DNA of 64,000 bases from Halobacillus shinanisalinarum (lineage in GTDB: Bacteria; Bacillota; Bacilli; Bacillales; Halobacillaceae). This document shows positions 41,396 to 52,109 of this stretch, piece after piece; the first letter of the stretch is position 1; the number at the start of each line of letters is the position of its first letter. Position numbers and translations under genes: made by a program. Below the pieces are notes generated by a model that was not told the DNA's origin, searched no databases, and saw nothing but the letters and a program-made list of their open reading frames with translations. The stretch lies in NCBI RefSeq assembly GCF_022919835.1, contig NZ_CP095074.1, forward strand, positions 4,504,001 to 4,568,000, written 5' to 3'.

Positions 41396-42127
41396 ATGAG
41401 CAATACCATCGTTTCGTATGAGAATTTCTCTGGCGATCCATTTGAAAGCTGGCACCCTAAGGATGACACAAAAGGAGCAGCCGAGGTATTAGAGTGGGCT
41501 TATCAGTCTTATGGTGAATCAATCGTCTATGCTTGTAGTTTTGGAGCAGAAGGCATTGTGTTGATTGATTTGATTTCTAAAGTGCAGAAAGATGCAGAAA
41601 TTGTTTTTCTTGATACAGATGTTCACTTTCCGGAAACCTATGAACTGATCGAAAAAGTGAAGCGGAGATACCCAGAACTTCACATTCATATTAAGAAACC
41701 GGATTTGACTTTAGATGAGCAAGCGAACGAGTATGGTCCAGCATTATGGAAAAAGCAACCGGGCCAATGTTGTTATATCCGAAAAATCAAGCCGCTTGAA
41801 GATGCGCTTCGTGGGGCAACCGCCTGGATTTCAGGGCTGAGGCGAGAACAGTCTCCGAGTCGAAGTCACACTGATTTTGTAAATAAGGATGAACGGTTTC
41901 AGTCGATTAAGGTATGCCCCCTAATCTACTGGACATGGGAAGACGTTTGGCATTATATCCGAGTAAATAGCTTGGATTACAATGAATTACATGATCAAGG
42001 ATACCCAAGTATCGGCTGCATGCCTTGTACAGAGCCAGTAACTGAACAGGGGGACGTTCGCTCTGGGAGGTGGCAAGGGTTTAATAAAACAGAATGCGGT
42101 CTCCACACTTCTGGAAACCAGGCATAA
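41396..42127 (+). CDS. cysH: Phosphoadenylyl/adenylyl-sulfate reductase
   Basis: Reduces activated sulfate (APS or PAPS) to sulfite with thioredoxin. A 243-residue protein with an N-type ATP pyrophosphatase fold ([25 protein letters not shown]) and the catalytic Cys in KTECGLH at the C-terminus. The two Cys pairs (QCCYIR and GCMPC) mark the 4Fe-4S type found in Bacillus, which can use APS. GGAGGAAA before the ATG. First gene after the S-box. Confidence 0.96.
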   Translation: MSNTIVSYENFSGDPFESWHPKDDTKGAAEVLEWAYQSYGESIVYACSFGAEGIVLIDLISKVQKDAEIVFLDTDVHFPETYELIEKVKRRYPELHIHIKKPDLTLDEQANEYGPALWKKQPGQCCYIRKIKPLEDALRGATAWISGLRREQSPSRSHTDFVNKDERFQSIKVCPLIYWTWEDVWHYIRVNSLDYNELHDQGYPSIGCMPCTEPVTEQGDVRSGRWQGFNKTECGLHTSGNQA

Positions 42128-42186
42128 GTAGATTATTTCTTTAAGCTAACTTGAAAATTCATTGCAACAAGGAAAGGAGGCGGCTT

Positions 42187-42963
42187 ATGAAAAAAGTTTA
42201 TATCGTCGGTGCAGGACCTGGTGACCCTGATTTAATTACAGTGAAAGGCTTGAAGGCCATTCAGCAGGCGGATGTCATTCTATATGATCGATTGATTAAC
42301 AAAGATTTACTTGATGAAGCGAGGGACGAAGCGGAATTGATTTATTGCGGCAAGCGTCCGAATCATCACTCGTTAGACCAACAAACCATTAATGGGCTGC
42401 TTTGTGATTTTGCCTTGCAAGGGAAAACCGTGACCCGTCTAAAAGGCGGAGATCCCTTCGTTTTTGGTAGAGGTGGAGAGGAAGCTGAAGAGTTAGCGAA
42501 GAGAAGTATTCCATTTGAAATCGTTCCCGGAATCTCCTCCGGGGTAGCCGCTCCCGCTTATGCTGGTATTCCAGTCACACATCGTAACTATAGTTCGTCT
42601 GTAGCCTTCCTTTCAGGGGTAAGCAAATTGGGATATGACGAGGAAGAGTATTGGGAGCATGCAGTGAAAAGTATGGATACTTTGTGCATTTATATGGGGG
42701 TCAAAAAACTTCCGGAAATTTGCGCGAGACTGATCCGCCATGGCCGTGCTTCCAGTACACCGATCGCTCTGGTTGAGTGGGGGACGATGGAACATCAACG
42801 TACCGTAACAGGAACCTTAGAGGACATTGTCGGAAGGGCCAAGGACCTCGAGAATCCTTCGATGATTATTGTAGGAGAAGTCGTGAAACTGAGGGAGCAG
42901 CTACAATGGTTTGAACAGGTGAAAAAAGAGGAGGAGATACCTGTTCCCTCCATTGTTGGGTAA
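42187..42963 (+). CDS. cobA: Uroporphyrinogen-III C-methyltransferase (SUMT)
   Basis: Makes precorrin-2, the siroheme precursor, with two SAM. A 258-residue protein: VYIVGAGPGDPDLITVKG, then LKGGDPFVFGRGGEEAEEL and GISSGVAAPAYAGIPVTHR, all signature blocks. ATG 42187 follows AAAGGAGG; the earlier start at 42151 lacks a site. It supplies siroheme for the sulfite reductase encoded downstream (B. subtilis counterpart ylnD). Confidence 0.95.
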   Translation: MKKVYIVGAGPGDPDLITVKGLKAIQQADVILYDRLINKDLLDEARDEAELIYCGKRPNHHSLDQQTINGLLCDFALQGKTVTRLKGGDPFVFGRGGEEAEELAKRSIPFEIVPGISSGVAAPAYAGIPVTHRNYSSSVAFLSGVSKLGYDEEEYWEHAVKSMDTLCIYMGVKKLPEICARLIRHGRASSTPIALVEWGTMEHQRTVTGTLEDIVGRAKDLENPSMIIVGEVVKLREQLQWFEQVKKEEEIPVPSIVG

Positions 42964-42981
42964 AAGGAAGGAGGTGGTTAC

Positions 42982-43731
42982 ATGCAAGCTGTTTTATATG
43001 TGAGTCACGGGAGCCGAGTTGAGAAGGCGCGTAAGGAAGCCGTTTCCCTGATTCAATCCGTTCGAGAACGAATTAACCTTCCGCTGCAGGAAACGTGCTT
43101 TTTAGAACTGGCAGAACCAAATATGGCTCAGGGGATAGAGATTCTCGTCCGGCGTGGAGCCACTAGGATCGCCATTATACCCGTGCTATTGTTGAGTGCA
43201 GGTCACTACTACACGGATATACCGGAAGAGATTAATCGTGCGAAGCTCCGTCATCCGAACATCCATTTTGTTTATGGAAGAACGATCGGAATTCAGGATC
43301 GGGTGATTGATATTTTGGTCCAACGTGTGCAGGAAACAAAGGTACTCCGCCATTCGGATGCGAACATCTTGCTGGTGGGAAGAGGCAGCCGTCATCCAGA
43401 GACTAAAGAATCGATGGAACAAATTGCACATAAATTACGATCGAAAATGGACGTCGCTCATGTAAATGTCAGCTATTTAGCGGCCTGTTCCCCTTCTTTT
43501 GATGAAGGATTGCAAACTTCGCTGAACGAAGGGTGGTCACAAACTTTCGTGATTCCCTACCTTTGGTTTACTGGGCTGCTCATGCGGTCGATGCAGGACA
43601 AAATAAATGAGGTGCAGGAGGAAAATCAGCAAGTGGTGGTGCTGTGTCAATATCTTGGGAACCATCCCATAATGATCGACGCTTTGACTGACCGAGTTCA
43701 TGAAGCCTTACAAAAATCAAAAGCATCTTGA
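42982..43731 (+). CDS. sirB: Sirohydrochlorin ferrochelatase
   Basis: Inserts iron into sirohydrochlorin. A 249-residue protein of the CbiX/SirB group: two similar halves, the first with VSHGSRVEKARKEA and the metal-site region LLLSAGHYYTDIPEEI, the second with LLVGRGSRHPET. AAGGAGGTGG precedes the ATG, 18 bases after the SUMT stop. Cobalt chelation is an alternative in the family, but the context (siroheme for CysI) favours iron. Confidence 0.92.
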   Translation: MQAVLYVSHGSRVEKARKEAVSLIQSVRERINLPLQETCFLELAEPNMAQGIEILVRRGATRIAIIPVLLLSAGHYYTDIPEEINRAKLRHPNIHFVYGRTIGIQDRVIDILVQRVQETKVLRHSDANILLVGRGSRHPETKESMEQIAHKLRSKMDVAHVNVSYLAACSPSFDEGLQTSLNEGWSQTFVIPYLWFTGLLMRSMQDKINEVQEENQQVVVLCQYLGNHPIMIDALTDRVHEALQKSKAS

Positions 43732-43816
43732 CCAAACAGGAATAATACATCGCTTTCGATACTGAATTGGATGTTTCATCAATTAGAGGTGGATTTTAAT
43801 GAAAGGTGGAGGAGAC

Positions 43817-44626
43817 ATGAATGGGTTAGATGGAAAACAAATCGGAGTCGCAGCTGATCGAAGTGCTGATCCACTTAGCAACTTGATTCAGAAGAAAGGC
43901 GGGTCCCCAGTAGTTTATTCCATCCAGGGGAAGCAAAGTTTAAACGAACAAACCAGCCATCAGAATATCAAAGATTTTCTCGCCGAAACATTTGAATGGG
44001 CAATTTTCACGACAGGAATAGGAGCTAAAACCTTGGCTGACTCGTCAGTTGAATTGGGATTTTACTCTTCATTTATTGAAAAGTTAAACGATACAAACCT
44101 GGCTATCCGTGGGAAAAAGACATTGAACTGGTGCAAGAACAATGCTGTCCAAGTCAGTATGGTATCTGAGGATGGGACAATGGAAAATCTCTTGAAAACA
44201 TTTTCTGATAAACAAATGGACGGCATACGGCAGCGTGTTTTTTTACAAGCTTACAATCAGGATGATGCAAAGCTAAAGGATCAACTTGAGAAGCTTGGCT
44301 GTTCTGTTTACTTGTCACGGCCCTATTCTTATCAGGCACCTATTCCGCAAGTATTAAATGATTTGAAAAAGGCTGTAATTGAACAATCGCTTGATGCCGT
44401 TGTTTTCACAAGTAAAACACAGGTCAAAAATTTATTGGCGAATCATCCTGACACCCAAAAGATTGTTCAGGCTTTCAATGAGCAAGTGCTAGCAGTGGCT
44501 GTTGGAAAAGTTACAGCAAATGAACTAAAACGTAATGGGATCTTGAATGTCCTTCAGCCAGATAACCCTAAAATGGGACCGATGGTTGTGGCGCTTGATC
44601 GTTACTACCAGCAGGTAAATAATTGA
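43817..44626 (+). CDS. Uroporphyrinogen-III synthase-like protein (HemD fold)
   Basis: A 269-residue two-domain protein of the HemD family: GKQIGVAADRSADPLSNLI at the N-terminus, EWAIFTTGIGAKTL, and second-half DAVVFTSKTQVKNLL and AVAVGKVTANELK. HemD makes uroporphyrinogen III, the substrate of the upstream SUMT. B. subtilis has the precorrin-2 dehydrogenase gene (ylnF) after sirB at this spot; no Rossmann-type SirC is present in this operon. Start ATG 43817 follows GGTGGAGGAG. It may feed uroporphyrinogen III specifically to siroheme, a context-based inference. Confidence 0.85.
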   Translation: MNGLDGKQIGVAADRSADPLSNLIQKKGGSPVVYSIQGKQSLNEQTSHQNIKDFLAETFEWAIFTTGIGAKTLADSSVELGFYSSFIEKLNDTNLAIRGKKTLNWCKNNAVQVSMVSEDGTMENLLKTFSDKQMDGIRQRVFLQAYNQDDAKLKDQLEKLGCSVYLSRPYSYQAPIPQVLNDLKKAVIEQSLDAVVFTSKTQVKNLLANHPDTQKIVQAFNEQVLAVAVGKVTANELKRNGILNVLQPDNPKMGPMVVALDRYYQQVNN

Positions 44627-44644
44627 ATAAACTCTAAGAAAAGC

Positions 44645-44668
44645 TCGTTCACAGTAGGTCGTGAACGA
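44645..44668 (+). other. Hairpin between HemD-like gene and cysJ
   Basis: Perfect eight-pair stem tcgttcac / gtgaacga with an eight-base loop and no T-run, so not a terminator. It could be an operator or RNA processing site. Confidence 0.4.
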
Positions 44669-44724
44669 CAATAACGATTTATGATATAAAATCAAAACAG
44701 AATTTTTTTGTGAGGTGGGTACAT

Positions 44725-46569
44725 TTGCAGTTCCAGGTGATGAACAGTCCTTTTAAACAAGAACAAGCGGAGCTACTAAATCAGGTGCTTCCAACTATGA
44801 CAGAAAATCAAAAAATTTGGCTGAGCGGGTATTTAGCTAGCTCTCAGTCCACAGCATCTACTGCAACAGCCGATCCTGCTGTACAGAATGCCTTGGAACC
44901 GGAGGCTTTCTCTCAAAATGCCGTTCAGAATACAACACGCGAAGTGACCATTCTCTTTGGTTCGCATACTGGAAATTGCGAGGCGTTGGCTGGGGAGATG
45001 TCACAAAAGCTAGAGCAGCAAGATTACAAGGTAACGCTTTCAATGATGGATGATTTTAAGCCTAAGGCATTAAAAAAAGTTGAGGATTTACTCATTCTCA
45101 CGAGCACTCATGGTGATGGAGATCCGCCGGACAATGCGATGGCTTTCTATGATTTCCTACATAGCAAAAGAGCTCCAGAGCTTGAAGACCTCAGATATTC
45201 AGTGCTTGCCTTGGGTGACAGCTCCTACGAATTCTATTGTCAAACCGGCAAAGAATTTGATAAACGACTGGAGGAATTAGGGGGAAAAAGGATTTATCCC
45301 CGTGTCGATTGTGATCTCGATTTTGAGGAGCCTGCAGAAGAATGGGTCGAGGGCGTGCTAGCTACATTAAATAATTCCAAGGAGGTTAACCGCGAAGATG
45401 AGCGAGCCTCCCAATCAGAGCGGCCAGATGCGTCAACAAATCAGCCAGCCTATTCAAGGACAAATCCATTTAAGGCGGAAATTCTAGAAAATTTGAATCT
45501 CAATGGCCGTGGTTCAAACAAAGAAACACGTCATCTTGAGTTAGACCTCGAGGGTTCTGATTTAGAGTTTGAACCAGGCGACAGCCTCGGCATTTTTCCA
45601 GAGAATGATTCTGTCCTGGTGAATCAGCTCATCGAAGTAATGAAATGGGATCCAGAAGACCTGGTTCCGGTGAATAAGCAAGGGGAATTGCGCCCATTGC
45701 GGGAGGCCTTAACCTCTACCTTCGAGATCACTGGCCTGACGAAACCGCTGCTTGAGAAGGTGGCACAGCTTTCTGCCAATGAGGAGCTGAATAAACTAAT
45801 AGTAGATCAGGAGGAACTAAAAGCCTATCTATATGGTCGAGATCTGATTGATTTGGTACAGGATTTTGGACTCAGGGATGTTCCGGCAGAAGAATTTATC
45901 AAGATTCTTCGAAAGATTCCGCCACGCCTTTATTCGATTGCGAGTAGTTTACAAGCGAACCCTGATGAGGTACATCTTACGATCGGTGCGTTAAGATATG
46001 ACGCACACGGACGTGAACGAACAGGCGTTTGTTCTGGACAGTGTACCGAACGATCACAGCCTGGTGATGTATTATCAGTTTTTATTCAACGTAATTCGAA
46101 CTTCAAACTTCCTGAAAACCTGGATACACCCGTCATTATGATTGGGGCTGGGACTGGTGTCGCTCCTTATCGAGCTTTCCTGGAAGAACGGGAGGAGATC
46201 AACGCAGAAGGAGACACATGGCTATTCTTCGGCGAACAGCATTTTGTCACAGACTTTCTTTATCAGGTCGAATGGCAAAAGTGGCTTAAGGAAGGTGTGC
46301 TCTCCAGGGCAGATGTCGCCTTTTCCCGCGATACCTCTGAAAAGGTCTACGTGCAGCATCGTATGCTTGAGAAAAGTCGTGATCTTTATCAGTGGCTACA
46401 AGAAGGAGCGGCTGTTTATGTATGTGGGGATGAAAAGTATATGGCAAAAGACGTAGAAACGACCCTATTAACAATTCTTGAGCAAGAAGGAAATATGAGT
46501 CAAGAAGAAGCGGAAGCGTATCTTGTTGAGATGCGTAAGCAGAAACGCTACCAACGCGACGTATATTAA
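44725..46569 (+). CDS. cysJ: Sulfite reductase flavoprotein subunit
   Basis: Transfers electrons from NADPH to CysI. A 614-residue diflavin protein: linker rich in Ala/Ser/Thr, flavodoxin domain (ILFGSHTGNCEALAGEMS, STHGDGDPPDNAM, LALGDSSYEF) at about residues 70-205, FAD domain (RLYSIASSLQANPDEVHLTI) and NADPH site (IMIGAGTGVAPYRAFLEER, CGDEKYMAKDV), ending KRYQRDVY. TTG 44725 reads MQFQVMNSPFKQEQAELL, as in the B. subtilis protein, so the TTG and not ATG 44740 is used. Confidence 0.96.
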   Translation: MQFQVMNSPFKQEQAELLNQVLPTMTENQKIWLSGYLASSQSTASTATADPAVQNALEPEAFSQNAVQNTTREVTILFGSHTGNCEALAGEMSQKLEQQDYKVTLSMMDDFKPKALKKVEDLLILTSTHGDGDPPDNAMAFYDFLHSKRAPELEDLRYSVLALGDSSYEFYCQTGKEFDKRLEELGGKRIYPRVDCDLDFEEPAEEWVEGVLATLNNSKEVNREDERASQSERPDASTNQPAYSRTNPFKAEILENLNLNGRGSNKETRHLELDLEGSDLEFEPGDSLGIFPENDSVLVNQLIEVMKWDPEDLVPVNKQGELRPLREALTSTFEITGLTKPLLEKVAQLSANEELNKLIVDQEELKAYLYGRDLIDLVQDFGLRDVPAEEFIKILRKIPPRLYSIASSLQANPDEVHLTIGALRYDAHGRERTGVCSGQCTERSQPGDVLSVFIQRNSNFKLPENLDTPVIMIGAGTGVAPYRAFLEEREEINAEGDTWLFFGEQHFVTDFLYQVEWQKWLKEGVLSRADVAFSRDTSEKVYVQHRMLEKSRDLYQWLQEGAAVYVCGDEKYMAKDVETTLLTILEQEGNMSQEEAEAYLVEMRKQKRYQRDVY

Positions 46570-46608
46570 TAAATTTGGATGATAGGTTCATAGGAAAGGA
46601 GTTAAATC

Positions 46609-48330
46609 ATGACAAACAAAGAACTTACGCACCAGGATGGACCGCCAAGCGACATGGAAAGGATTAAAGACGACAGCAACTACTTGCGCGGTTCCATTGC
46701 AGAAAGCTTTGAAGAACGTATGACTTCAGGAATTCCCGATGATGATACAAAGCTATTAAAATTCCATGGGAGCTATCAGCAGGATGATAGAGATGTACGA
46801 AATGAACGAAAACAGCAGAAGCTGGAACCAGCTTACCAATACATGGTACGTGTGCGTTTACCTGGAGGGGTAGCCACGCCTGAGCAATGGCTTACGATGG
46901 ATGACCTCGCAAACACCTATGGGAATGGGACGCTAAAGCTGACTACCCGGCAAACGTTTCAGCTGCATGGCATTCTAAAGTGGAACATGAAAAAAAGCAT
47001 GCAGGAAATCAATCATTCCTTGTTGGACACGGTGGCTGCTTGTGGTGATGTTAATAGGAATGTAATGTGTAATGTTAATCCCAATCAATCAGACGTTCAT
47101 TCTGAAGTATACGAGTGGTCACAAAAATTAAGTGATGAGCTCTTACCAAGAACCAAGGCCTATCATGAGATTTGGCTTGATGAAGAAAAAGTGATAGATA
47201 GCCGCGAAACCGAGGATGAGGAAATGGAGCCGATGTATGGTCCGTTATATTTGCCACGGAAATTCAAAATCGGTATTGCCGTTCCCCCTTCGAATGACGT
47301 AGATGTTTTTTCTCAAGATCTCGGCTTTATTGCTGTCATGGAAGAAGGGAAATTACTAGGATTCAACGTTGCTGTCGGTGGGGGCATGGGGATGACCCAT
47401 GGCGACACAAATACTTATCCTCAATTGTCTCGAGTGATCGGCTTCTGTCCAGCCGATAGAATCGTAGAGGTAGCGGAGAAGGTGATCACGATTCAACGCG
47501 ATTATGGAAACCGCTCCGAAAGAAAGAATGCTCGCTTTAAGTACACGATTGATAAAAGAGGGATCGACTGGCTGATCAATGAACTCGAGGAAAGACTAGG
47601 ATGGAATCTTGGAGAAGCACGTCCTTATCATTTCGAGCATAACGGCGACAGCTATGGCTGGATAAAGGGTGATAGTAAATGGCATTTGACTCTATTTATT
47701 CAGAATGGGCGCATCAAGGATTTAGAAGACTATCAACTTATGACAGGGCTAAGGGAAATCGCTAGAGTCCACACCGGAGAATTCCGGCTTACTCCAAATC
47801 AGAATCTCATTATCGCTAACGTCACTGAAGAGATGAAGCCGGAGATCATTGAACTGGTCAACACATACGGGCTGACAGATGGAAAACATAATTCCGCATT
47901 GCGCAGGAATTCGATGGCATGTGTTGCCTTTCCAACTTGCGGGCTTGCGATGGCCGAATCGGAACGCTATCTTCCTTTACTAATCGATAAAATCGAAGGG
48001 GTTCTTGATGAGGCTGGGATTAGGGAAGAAGAAATTGTCATCCGTATGTCAGGCTGCCCTAATGGCTGTTCCCGCCCGGGACTAGGAGAAATCGCCTTTA
48101 TTGGCAAAGCTCCTGGAAAATACAACATGTATTTGGGGGCTGGATTCACTGGGGATCGATTGAACAAATTGTACCGAGAGAATATCGGAGAGGAAGAGAT
48201 CCTAGAGACACTGAGGCCGATTCTGTTTCAATATGCTAAACAACGCCAGGAAAATGAGCACTTTGGTGATTATGTTGTCCGTGCTGGTTATGTGGAAGAA
48301 GTTAGCTCAGGCCTTAACTTTCATAAATAA
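46609..48330 (+). CDS. cysI: Sulfite reductase hemoprotein subunit
   Basis: Reduces sulfite to sulfide with siroheme and a 4Fe-4S cluster. A 573-residue protein with the ferredoxin-like nitrite/sulfite reductase repeats; the cluster ligands are [10 protein letters not shown] and [10 protein letters not shown] (C-x5-C and C-x3-C). [20 protein letters not shown] near the start and [14 protein letters not shown] are family blocks. AAAGGAG before the ATG, 39 bases after cysJ. Confidence 0.97.
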   Translation: MTNKELTHQDGPPSDMERIKDDSNYLRGSIAESFEERMTSGIPDDDTKLLKFHGSYQQDDRDVRNERKQQKLEPAYQYMVRVRLPGGVATPEQWLTMDDLANTYGNGTLKLTTRQTFQLHGILKWNMKKSMQEINHSLLDTVAACGDVNRNVMCNVNPNQSDVHSEVYEWSQKLSDELLPRTKAYHEIWLDEEKVIDSRETEDEEMEPMYGPLYLPRKFKIGIAVPPSNDVDVFSQDLGFIAVMEEGKLLGFNVAVGGGMGMTHGDTNTYPQLSRVIGFCPADRIVEVAEKVITIQRDYGNRSERKNARFKYTIDKRGIDWLINELEERLGWNLGEARPYHFEHNGDSYGWIKGDSKWHLTLFIQNGRIKDLEDYQLMTGLREIARVHTGEFRLTPNQNLIIANVTEEMKPEIIELVNTYGLTDGKHNSALRRNSMACVAFPTCGLAMAESERYLPLLIDKIEGVLDEAGIREEEIVIRMSGCPNGCSRPGLGEIAFIGKAPGKYNMYLGAGFTGDRLNKLYRENIGEEEILETLRPILFQYAKQRQENEHFGDYVVRAGYVEEVSSGLNFHK

Positions 48331-48429
48331 AAGGAAAGAAGCTTTTCAAACAAATTCCAGGATGAATGTCTATCCCGGAGTTTAAAAAAATTGTTTTCAA
48401 ATGATTATGACTACAGGGAGGTTTCATTC

Positions 48430-49605
48430 ATGACAGTTACGCAAACAAAACGCACAACGATTCATCCACACGGGGGAGAGCTCGTAAACCGCGAATTGGT
48501 TGGTTCACAAAGAGAAGCCTATTTAAACAAAGCGAGTTCATTAAAAGCATTAACCTTAAATGCCTGGAGTTTATCAGATCTAGAACTGATCGCTATTGGC
48601 GGTTTCAGCCCGTTAACTGGCTTTATGGCAGAGTCTGATTACACACGAGTTGTTGAGGAAATGCGCCTAGAGAATGGAACAGTCTGGAGTGTCCCTATAA
48701 CCTTACACGTGACTCAAGAGCAAGCGGATAAATATGAGATTGGGTCAGAGATTGCGCTTGTTGGAGAAGACGATGTCGTTTATGGTGTGCTTGAATTGGA
48801 AGAAAAGTACACCTATAACAAGGAAAAAGAAGCAAGTCACGTTTACGGCACAACGGATGCGGCCCATCCCGGTGTGAAAAATGTCTATGATAAAGGCGAA
48901 ATCCATCTTGCGGGTCCGATTCATTTGCTAAATCGTCCAAGTCATGGTGGGTTTGAGGACTTCTATCTTGATCCATCTGAAACACGGAAAATGTTTGCTG
49001 ATTTAGGCTGGAAAACAGTCGTTGGTTTTCAGACCCGTAATCCGGTCCACCGTGCACATGAATATATTCAAAAATGTGCGCTGGAATCCGTAGATGGCTT
49101 GTTGTTAAACCCATTGGTGGGTGAAACAAAGTCGGATGATATATCTGCCGAAATCCGTATGGAGAGCTATCAAGTAATTTTGAAGAATTACTATCCAGAA
49201 GATCGGACTCGGCTTGTGATCTATCCTGCAGCAATGCGGTATGCGGGGCCAAAAGAGGCGATTTTGCATGCAATTGTCCGCAAAAATTATGGCTGTACGC
49301 ATTTTATTGTCGGACGTGATCATGCCGGTGTTGGTGACTATTATGGCACATACGAAGCGCAAGAATTCATTTCCCAGTTTGAAGAAGAACTAGGTATTCA
49401 AATCTTCAAATTTGAACACGCGTTCTTTTGTACCAAGTGTGAGAACATGGGCACGGCAAAAACCTGTCCGCACGGGAAAGAAGATCACGTTCACCTTAGC
49501 GGTACAAAAGTCCGTGAGAAACTTCGTAATGGGGAGGAACTGCCGAAAGAGTTTTCTCGTCCAGAAGTTGCTGCTGTGCTCATTAAAGGCATGAAAGAAA
49601 ATTAA
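48430..49605 (+). CDS. sat: Sulfate adenylyltransferase (ATP sulfurylase)
   Basis: Activates sulfate to APS with ATP. A 391-residue protein of the monomer type with active-site blocks [14 protein letters not shown] and [14 protein letters not shown], and a C-terminal Cys-rich segment [18 protein letters not shown], common in Firmicute Sat proteins. ATG 48430 follows AGGGAGG (GGGAGGTTTCATTC); the frame reaches 48391 without a site. Confidence 0.96.
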   Translation: MTVTQTKRTTIHPHGGELVNRELVGSQREAYLNKASSLKALTLNAWSLSDLELIAIGGFSPLTGFMAESDYTRVVEEMRLENGTVWSVPITLHVTQEQADKYEIGSEIALVGEDDVVYGVLELEEKYTYNKEKEASHVYGTTDAAHPGVKNVYDKGEIHLAGPIHLLNRPSHGGFEDFYLDPSETRKMFADLGWKTVVGFQTRNPVHRAHEYIQKCALESVDGLLLNPLVGETKSDDISAEIRMESYQVILKNYYPEDRTRLVIYPAAMRYAGPKEAILHAIVRKNYGCTHFIVGRDHAGVGDYYGTYEAQEFISQFEEELGIQIFKFEHAFFCTKCENMGTAKTCPHGKEDHVHLSGTKVREKLRNGEELPKEFSRPEVAAVLIKGMKEN

Positions 49606-49623
49606 TCAAATGGATGTTATCCC

Positions 49624-51402
49624 ATGTCATTCGAGATGATCTTTGTTTTAGTCATGATTATAGCTATGTTAGGCGGGCTGCTTTTTGAAGTAGCGAGGCC
49701 TGACATCGTTATCTTCACAGTGCTTACCATTTTTTTGATAACGGGGATACTCACTCCAGAGGAGGCACTGAGGGGGTTTTCCAATCAAGGGATGCTCACG
49801 ATCGCCCTCTTGTTTGTTGTGGCAGGGGCTGTACAGAAGAGCGGAATCATTGAAGGCGTGATGAAATCCTGGCTTAACAAAAGTAAAAGTTTGCTAGGTT
49901 CCATGGTACGTTTTTTTGTCCCTACGTCTATTCTTTCAGGGTTTCTAAATAACACACCCATTGTCGTTACTTTTACACCCATGATTAAAACATGGTGTGA
50001 GGAACATGATATTGCACCTTCGAAGTTTTTGATCCCTCTCTCCTACGCAACGATTCTCGGTGGGACAATTACCTTGATGGGAACCTCTACAAATCTAGTC
50101 GTTCATGGCATGTTAGTCGATTATGGTTATCAGGGTTTCTCTATCTTCCAGTTAGCTGTTATTGGGATCCCCATAGCCATCGTGGGACTTGTCTATATTT
50201 TTACAGTTGGTTATAAATTATTACCTGAACACAAAGGACTTCGGCAGCAAGTTAAAGAGGATTCTAGAGAGTATATTTCGGAGTTAATCGTTGAGTCTAC
50301 TTTTCCTTCTATTAATCAAAGTGTTAAGCAAGCTGGACTGAGAGGTTTGGAAGGACTCTATTTAATCGAGATTATCCGTGGAAAGGAACGAATATCTCCT
50401 GTACGTTCTACCACTGTCATCCAAACAGGAGATCGATTGATTTTTACAGGGTTAATTTCTACGATGGCGGATTTACAACATACGAAAGGGTTAACCTTAA
50501 AGACAGGGACCCACTTAGAGCTTGATGATTTAAACAACGGTAATACACAGCTTGTCGAAGCCGTTGTTTCGCATCAATCTTCTTTATTAACGGCGTCTAT
50601 TAAACAAGCACAGTTTCGATCAAGGTATGATGCTGGCGTAATTGCTGTCCATCGAAATAATGAACGGATTGAAAGTAAAATTGGTGATATTGTGCTTAAA
50701 CCAGGGGACATATTACTACTGCTAGCGGGTGCTGATTTTATTGAAAAGTACCAACAATCGAGTGACTTTTATGTGCTGTCTCCCTTGAATACCCAGCACC
50801 CCTTTAATCGCAACCCTGTTAAAGGGTGGCTGGCTGTCATCATACTACTAACGATGATCACGCTGGTGACACTTGGTGTATTCAGTATGTTCAAAGCCAT
50901 GGCTATAGCAGTGATTCTGTTATTAGTAACAAGGGTGATTACAGCGGAGGAAGCCAAGAAGTATATCCAGTTTCAAGTATTGCTCCTGATTGCCAGTTCC
51001 TTCGGGGTCGGGATAGCTATGACGAAAACGGGGCTGGCTCAATGGATTGCGGATGGGTTATTGGCTATAGGAGAGCCGCTAGGATTGTTTGTGATCATTC
51101 TATTCATTTATTTGCTAACGAACATTTTCACCGAGTTAATTACAAACAGTGCTGCTGCGATATTAATGATTCCAATTGGGTTAAAAATGGCCAGCAGTTT
51201 GCAACTTGATCCTATGGGTTTCGCTGTTACGATCGCTATTGCAGCATCTGCTAGTTTTATCACGCCGATTGGCTATCAGACAAACCTTATTGTCTATGGA
51301 CCAGGCGGATATAAGTTTACTGATTATATTAAAGTAGGAACTCCCTTAAGTTTAATCGTGATGGCTATAACGGTTACGATTGTCTACTACGGATGGTTTT
51401 AG
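49624..51402 (+). CDS. SLC13/DASS-family anion transporter with RCK_C domains
   Basis: A 592-residue membrane protein: transport repeat 1 with [15 protein letters not shown] and [11 protein letters not shown], then two RCK_C (TrkA_C) domains at about residues 200-375, then repeat 2 with [13 protein letters not shown] and [17 protein letters not shown]. The paired N-T motifs are those of DASS symporters. Its place between sat and cysC strongly suggests sulfate uptake, replacing the CysP permease of B. subtilis. Site before ATG 49624 is weak, so it may be coupled to sat. Sulfate as substrate is inferred from context. Confidence 0.9.
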   Translation: MSFEMIFVLVMIIAMLGGLLFEVARPDIVIFTVLTIFLITGILTPEEALRGFSNQGMLTIALLFVVAGAVQKSGIIEGVMKSWLNKSKSLLGSMVRFFVPTSILSGFLNNTPIVVTFTPMIKTWCEEHDIAPSKFLIPLSYATILGGTITLMGTSTNLVVHGMLVDYGYQGFSIFQLAVIGIPIAIVGLVYIFTVGYKLLPEHKGLRQQVKEDSREYISELIVESTFPSINQSVKQAGLRGLEGLYLIEIIRGKERISPVRSTTVIQTGDRLIFTGLISTMADLQHTKGLTLKTGTHLELDDLNNGNTQLVEAVVSHQSSLLTASIKQAQFRSRYDAGVIAVHRNNERIESKIGDIVLKPGDILLLLAGADFIEKYQQSSDFYVLSPLNTQHPFNRNPVKGWLAVIILLTMITLVTLGVFSMFKAMAIAVILLLVTRVITAEEAKKYIQFQVLLLIASSFGVGIAMTKTGLAQWIADGLLAIGEPLGLFVIILFIYLLTNIFTELITNSAAAILMIPIGLKMASSLQLDPMGFAVTIAIAASASFITPIGYQTNLIVYGPGGYKFTDYIKVGTPLSLIVMAITVTIVYYGWF

Positions 51403-51412
51403 GAGGAAAAAA

Positions 51413-52015
51413 ATGAGTGAATCAACTAATATCGTATGGCATGATTCAGAAGTGACTAAGCAAGAAAGACAAGAGCAAAATAATCATAAGAGCGCAGTTT
51501 TATGGTTCACAGGCCTATCTGGATCAGGGAAATCCACGGTATCTGTGGCATTAGAAAAAGAACTTCATGAAATCGGTGTCCATACATATCGGTTAGATGG
51601 AGATAACGTTCGTCACGGGTTGAATAAAAATTTAGGGTTTAGCCCCGAAGATCGTACGGAGAATATTCGTCGCATTGGAGAAGTAGCCAATCTTATGGTG
51701 GACGCAGGACTAGTAACTTTAACGGCGTTTATTTCTCCCTATCGAGAGGATCGAGATCGCGCCAGAAAGTTACTTGGAGAAAAGGAATTCATTGAAGTCT
51801 ATGTGAAATGCAGCGTAGAAGCCTGTGAAGAACGTGACCCTAAAGGTTTATATAAAAAAGCGCGTGCCGGTGAAATTAAAGGTTTTACAGGGATTGATGC
51901 CCCGTATGAAGAGCCTGTCGAACCAGAGGTCACGATAGAAACGGATAAACAAACGCTGGAGGAATCAGTCCAAGTAGTCATCGACCATTTGCAACAAAAA
52001 GGATACATTGGGTAA
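51413..52015 (+). CDS. cysC: Adenylyl-sulfate kinase
   Basis: Phosphorylates APS to PAPS. A 200-residue P-loop kinase: [37 protein letters not shown] (APS-binding), and [25 protein letters not shown] gives a perfect site for ATG 51413; the frame opens earlier inside the transporter gene. Last gene of the cys operon, followed by a terminator. Confidence 0.97.
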   Translation: MSESTNIVWHDSEVTKQERQEQNNHKSAVLWFTGLSGSGKSTVSVALEKELHEIGVHTYRLDGDNVRHGLNKNLGFSPEDRTENIRRIGEVANLMVDAGLVTLTAFISPYREDRDRARKLLGEKEFIEVYVKCSVEACEERDPKGLYKKARAGEIKGFTGIDAPYEEPVEPEVTIETDKQTLEESVQVVIDHLQQKGYIG

Positions 52016-52074
52016 TCGACATTGTTAATCTAAATTATTGTATATCCCATCTTGCAGTTTGTTAGGGGGATATA

Positions 52075-52109
52075 AAAAAGCATGAGGCTTGAGCCTCATG
52101 CGTTTAGTT
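52075..52109. terminator. Two-way terminator between cysC and rlmN
   Basis: Perfect nine-pair stem gcatgaggc / gcctcatgc with loop ttga, A-run on one side and T-rich on the other, between convergent genes. Confidence 0.85.

Noticed and set aside
48695..49273. 192-codon minus-strand ORF inside sat
   Set aside because: Long, but antisense to a clearly conserved gene and without ribosome binding site or family motif.
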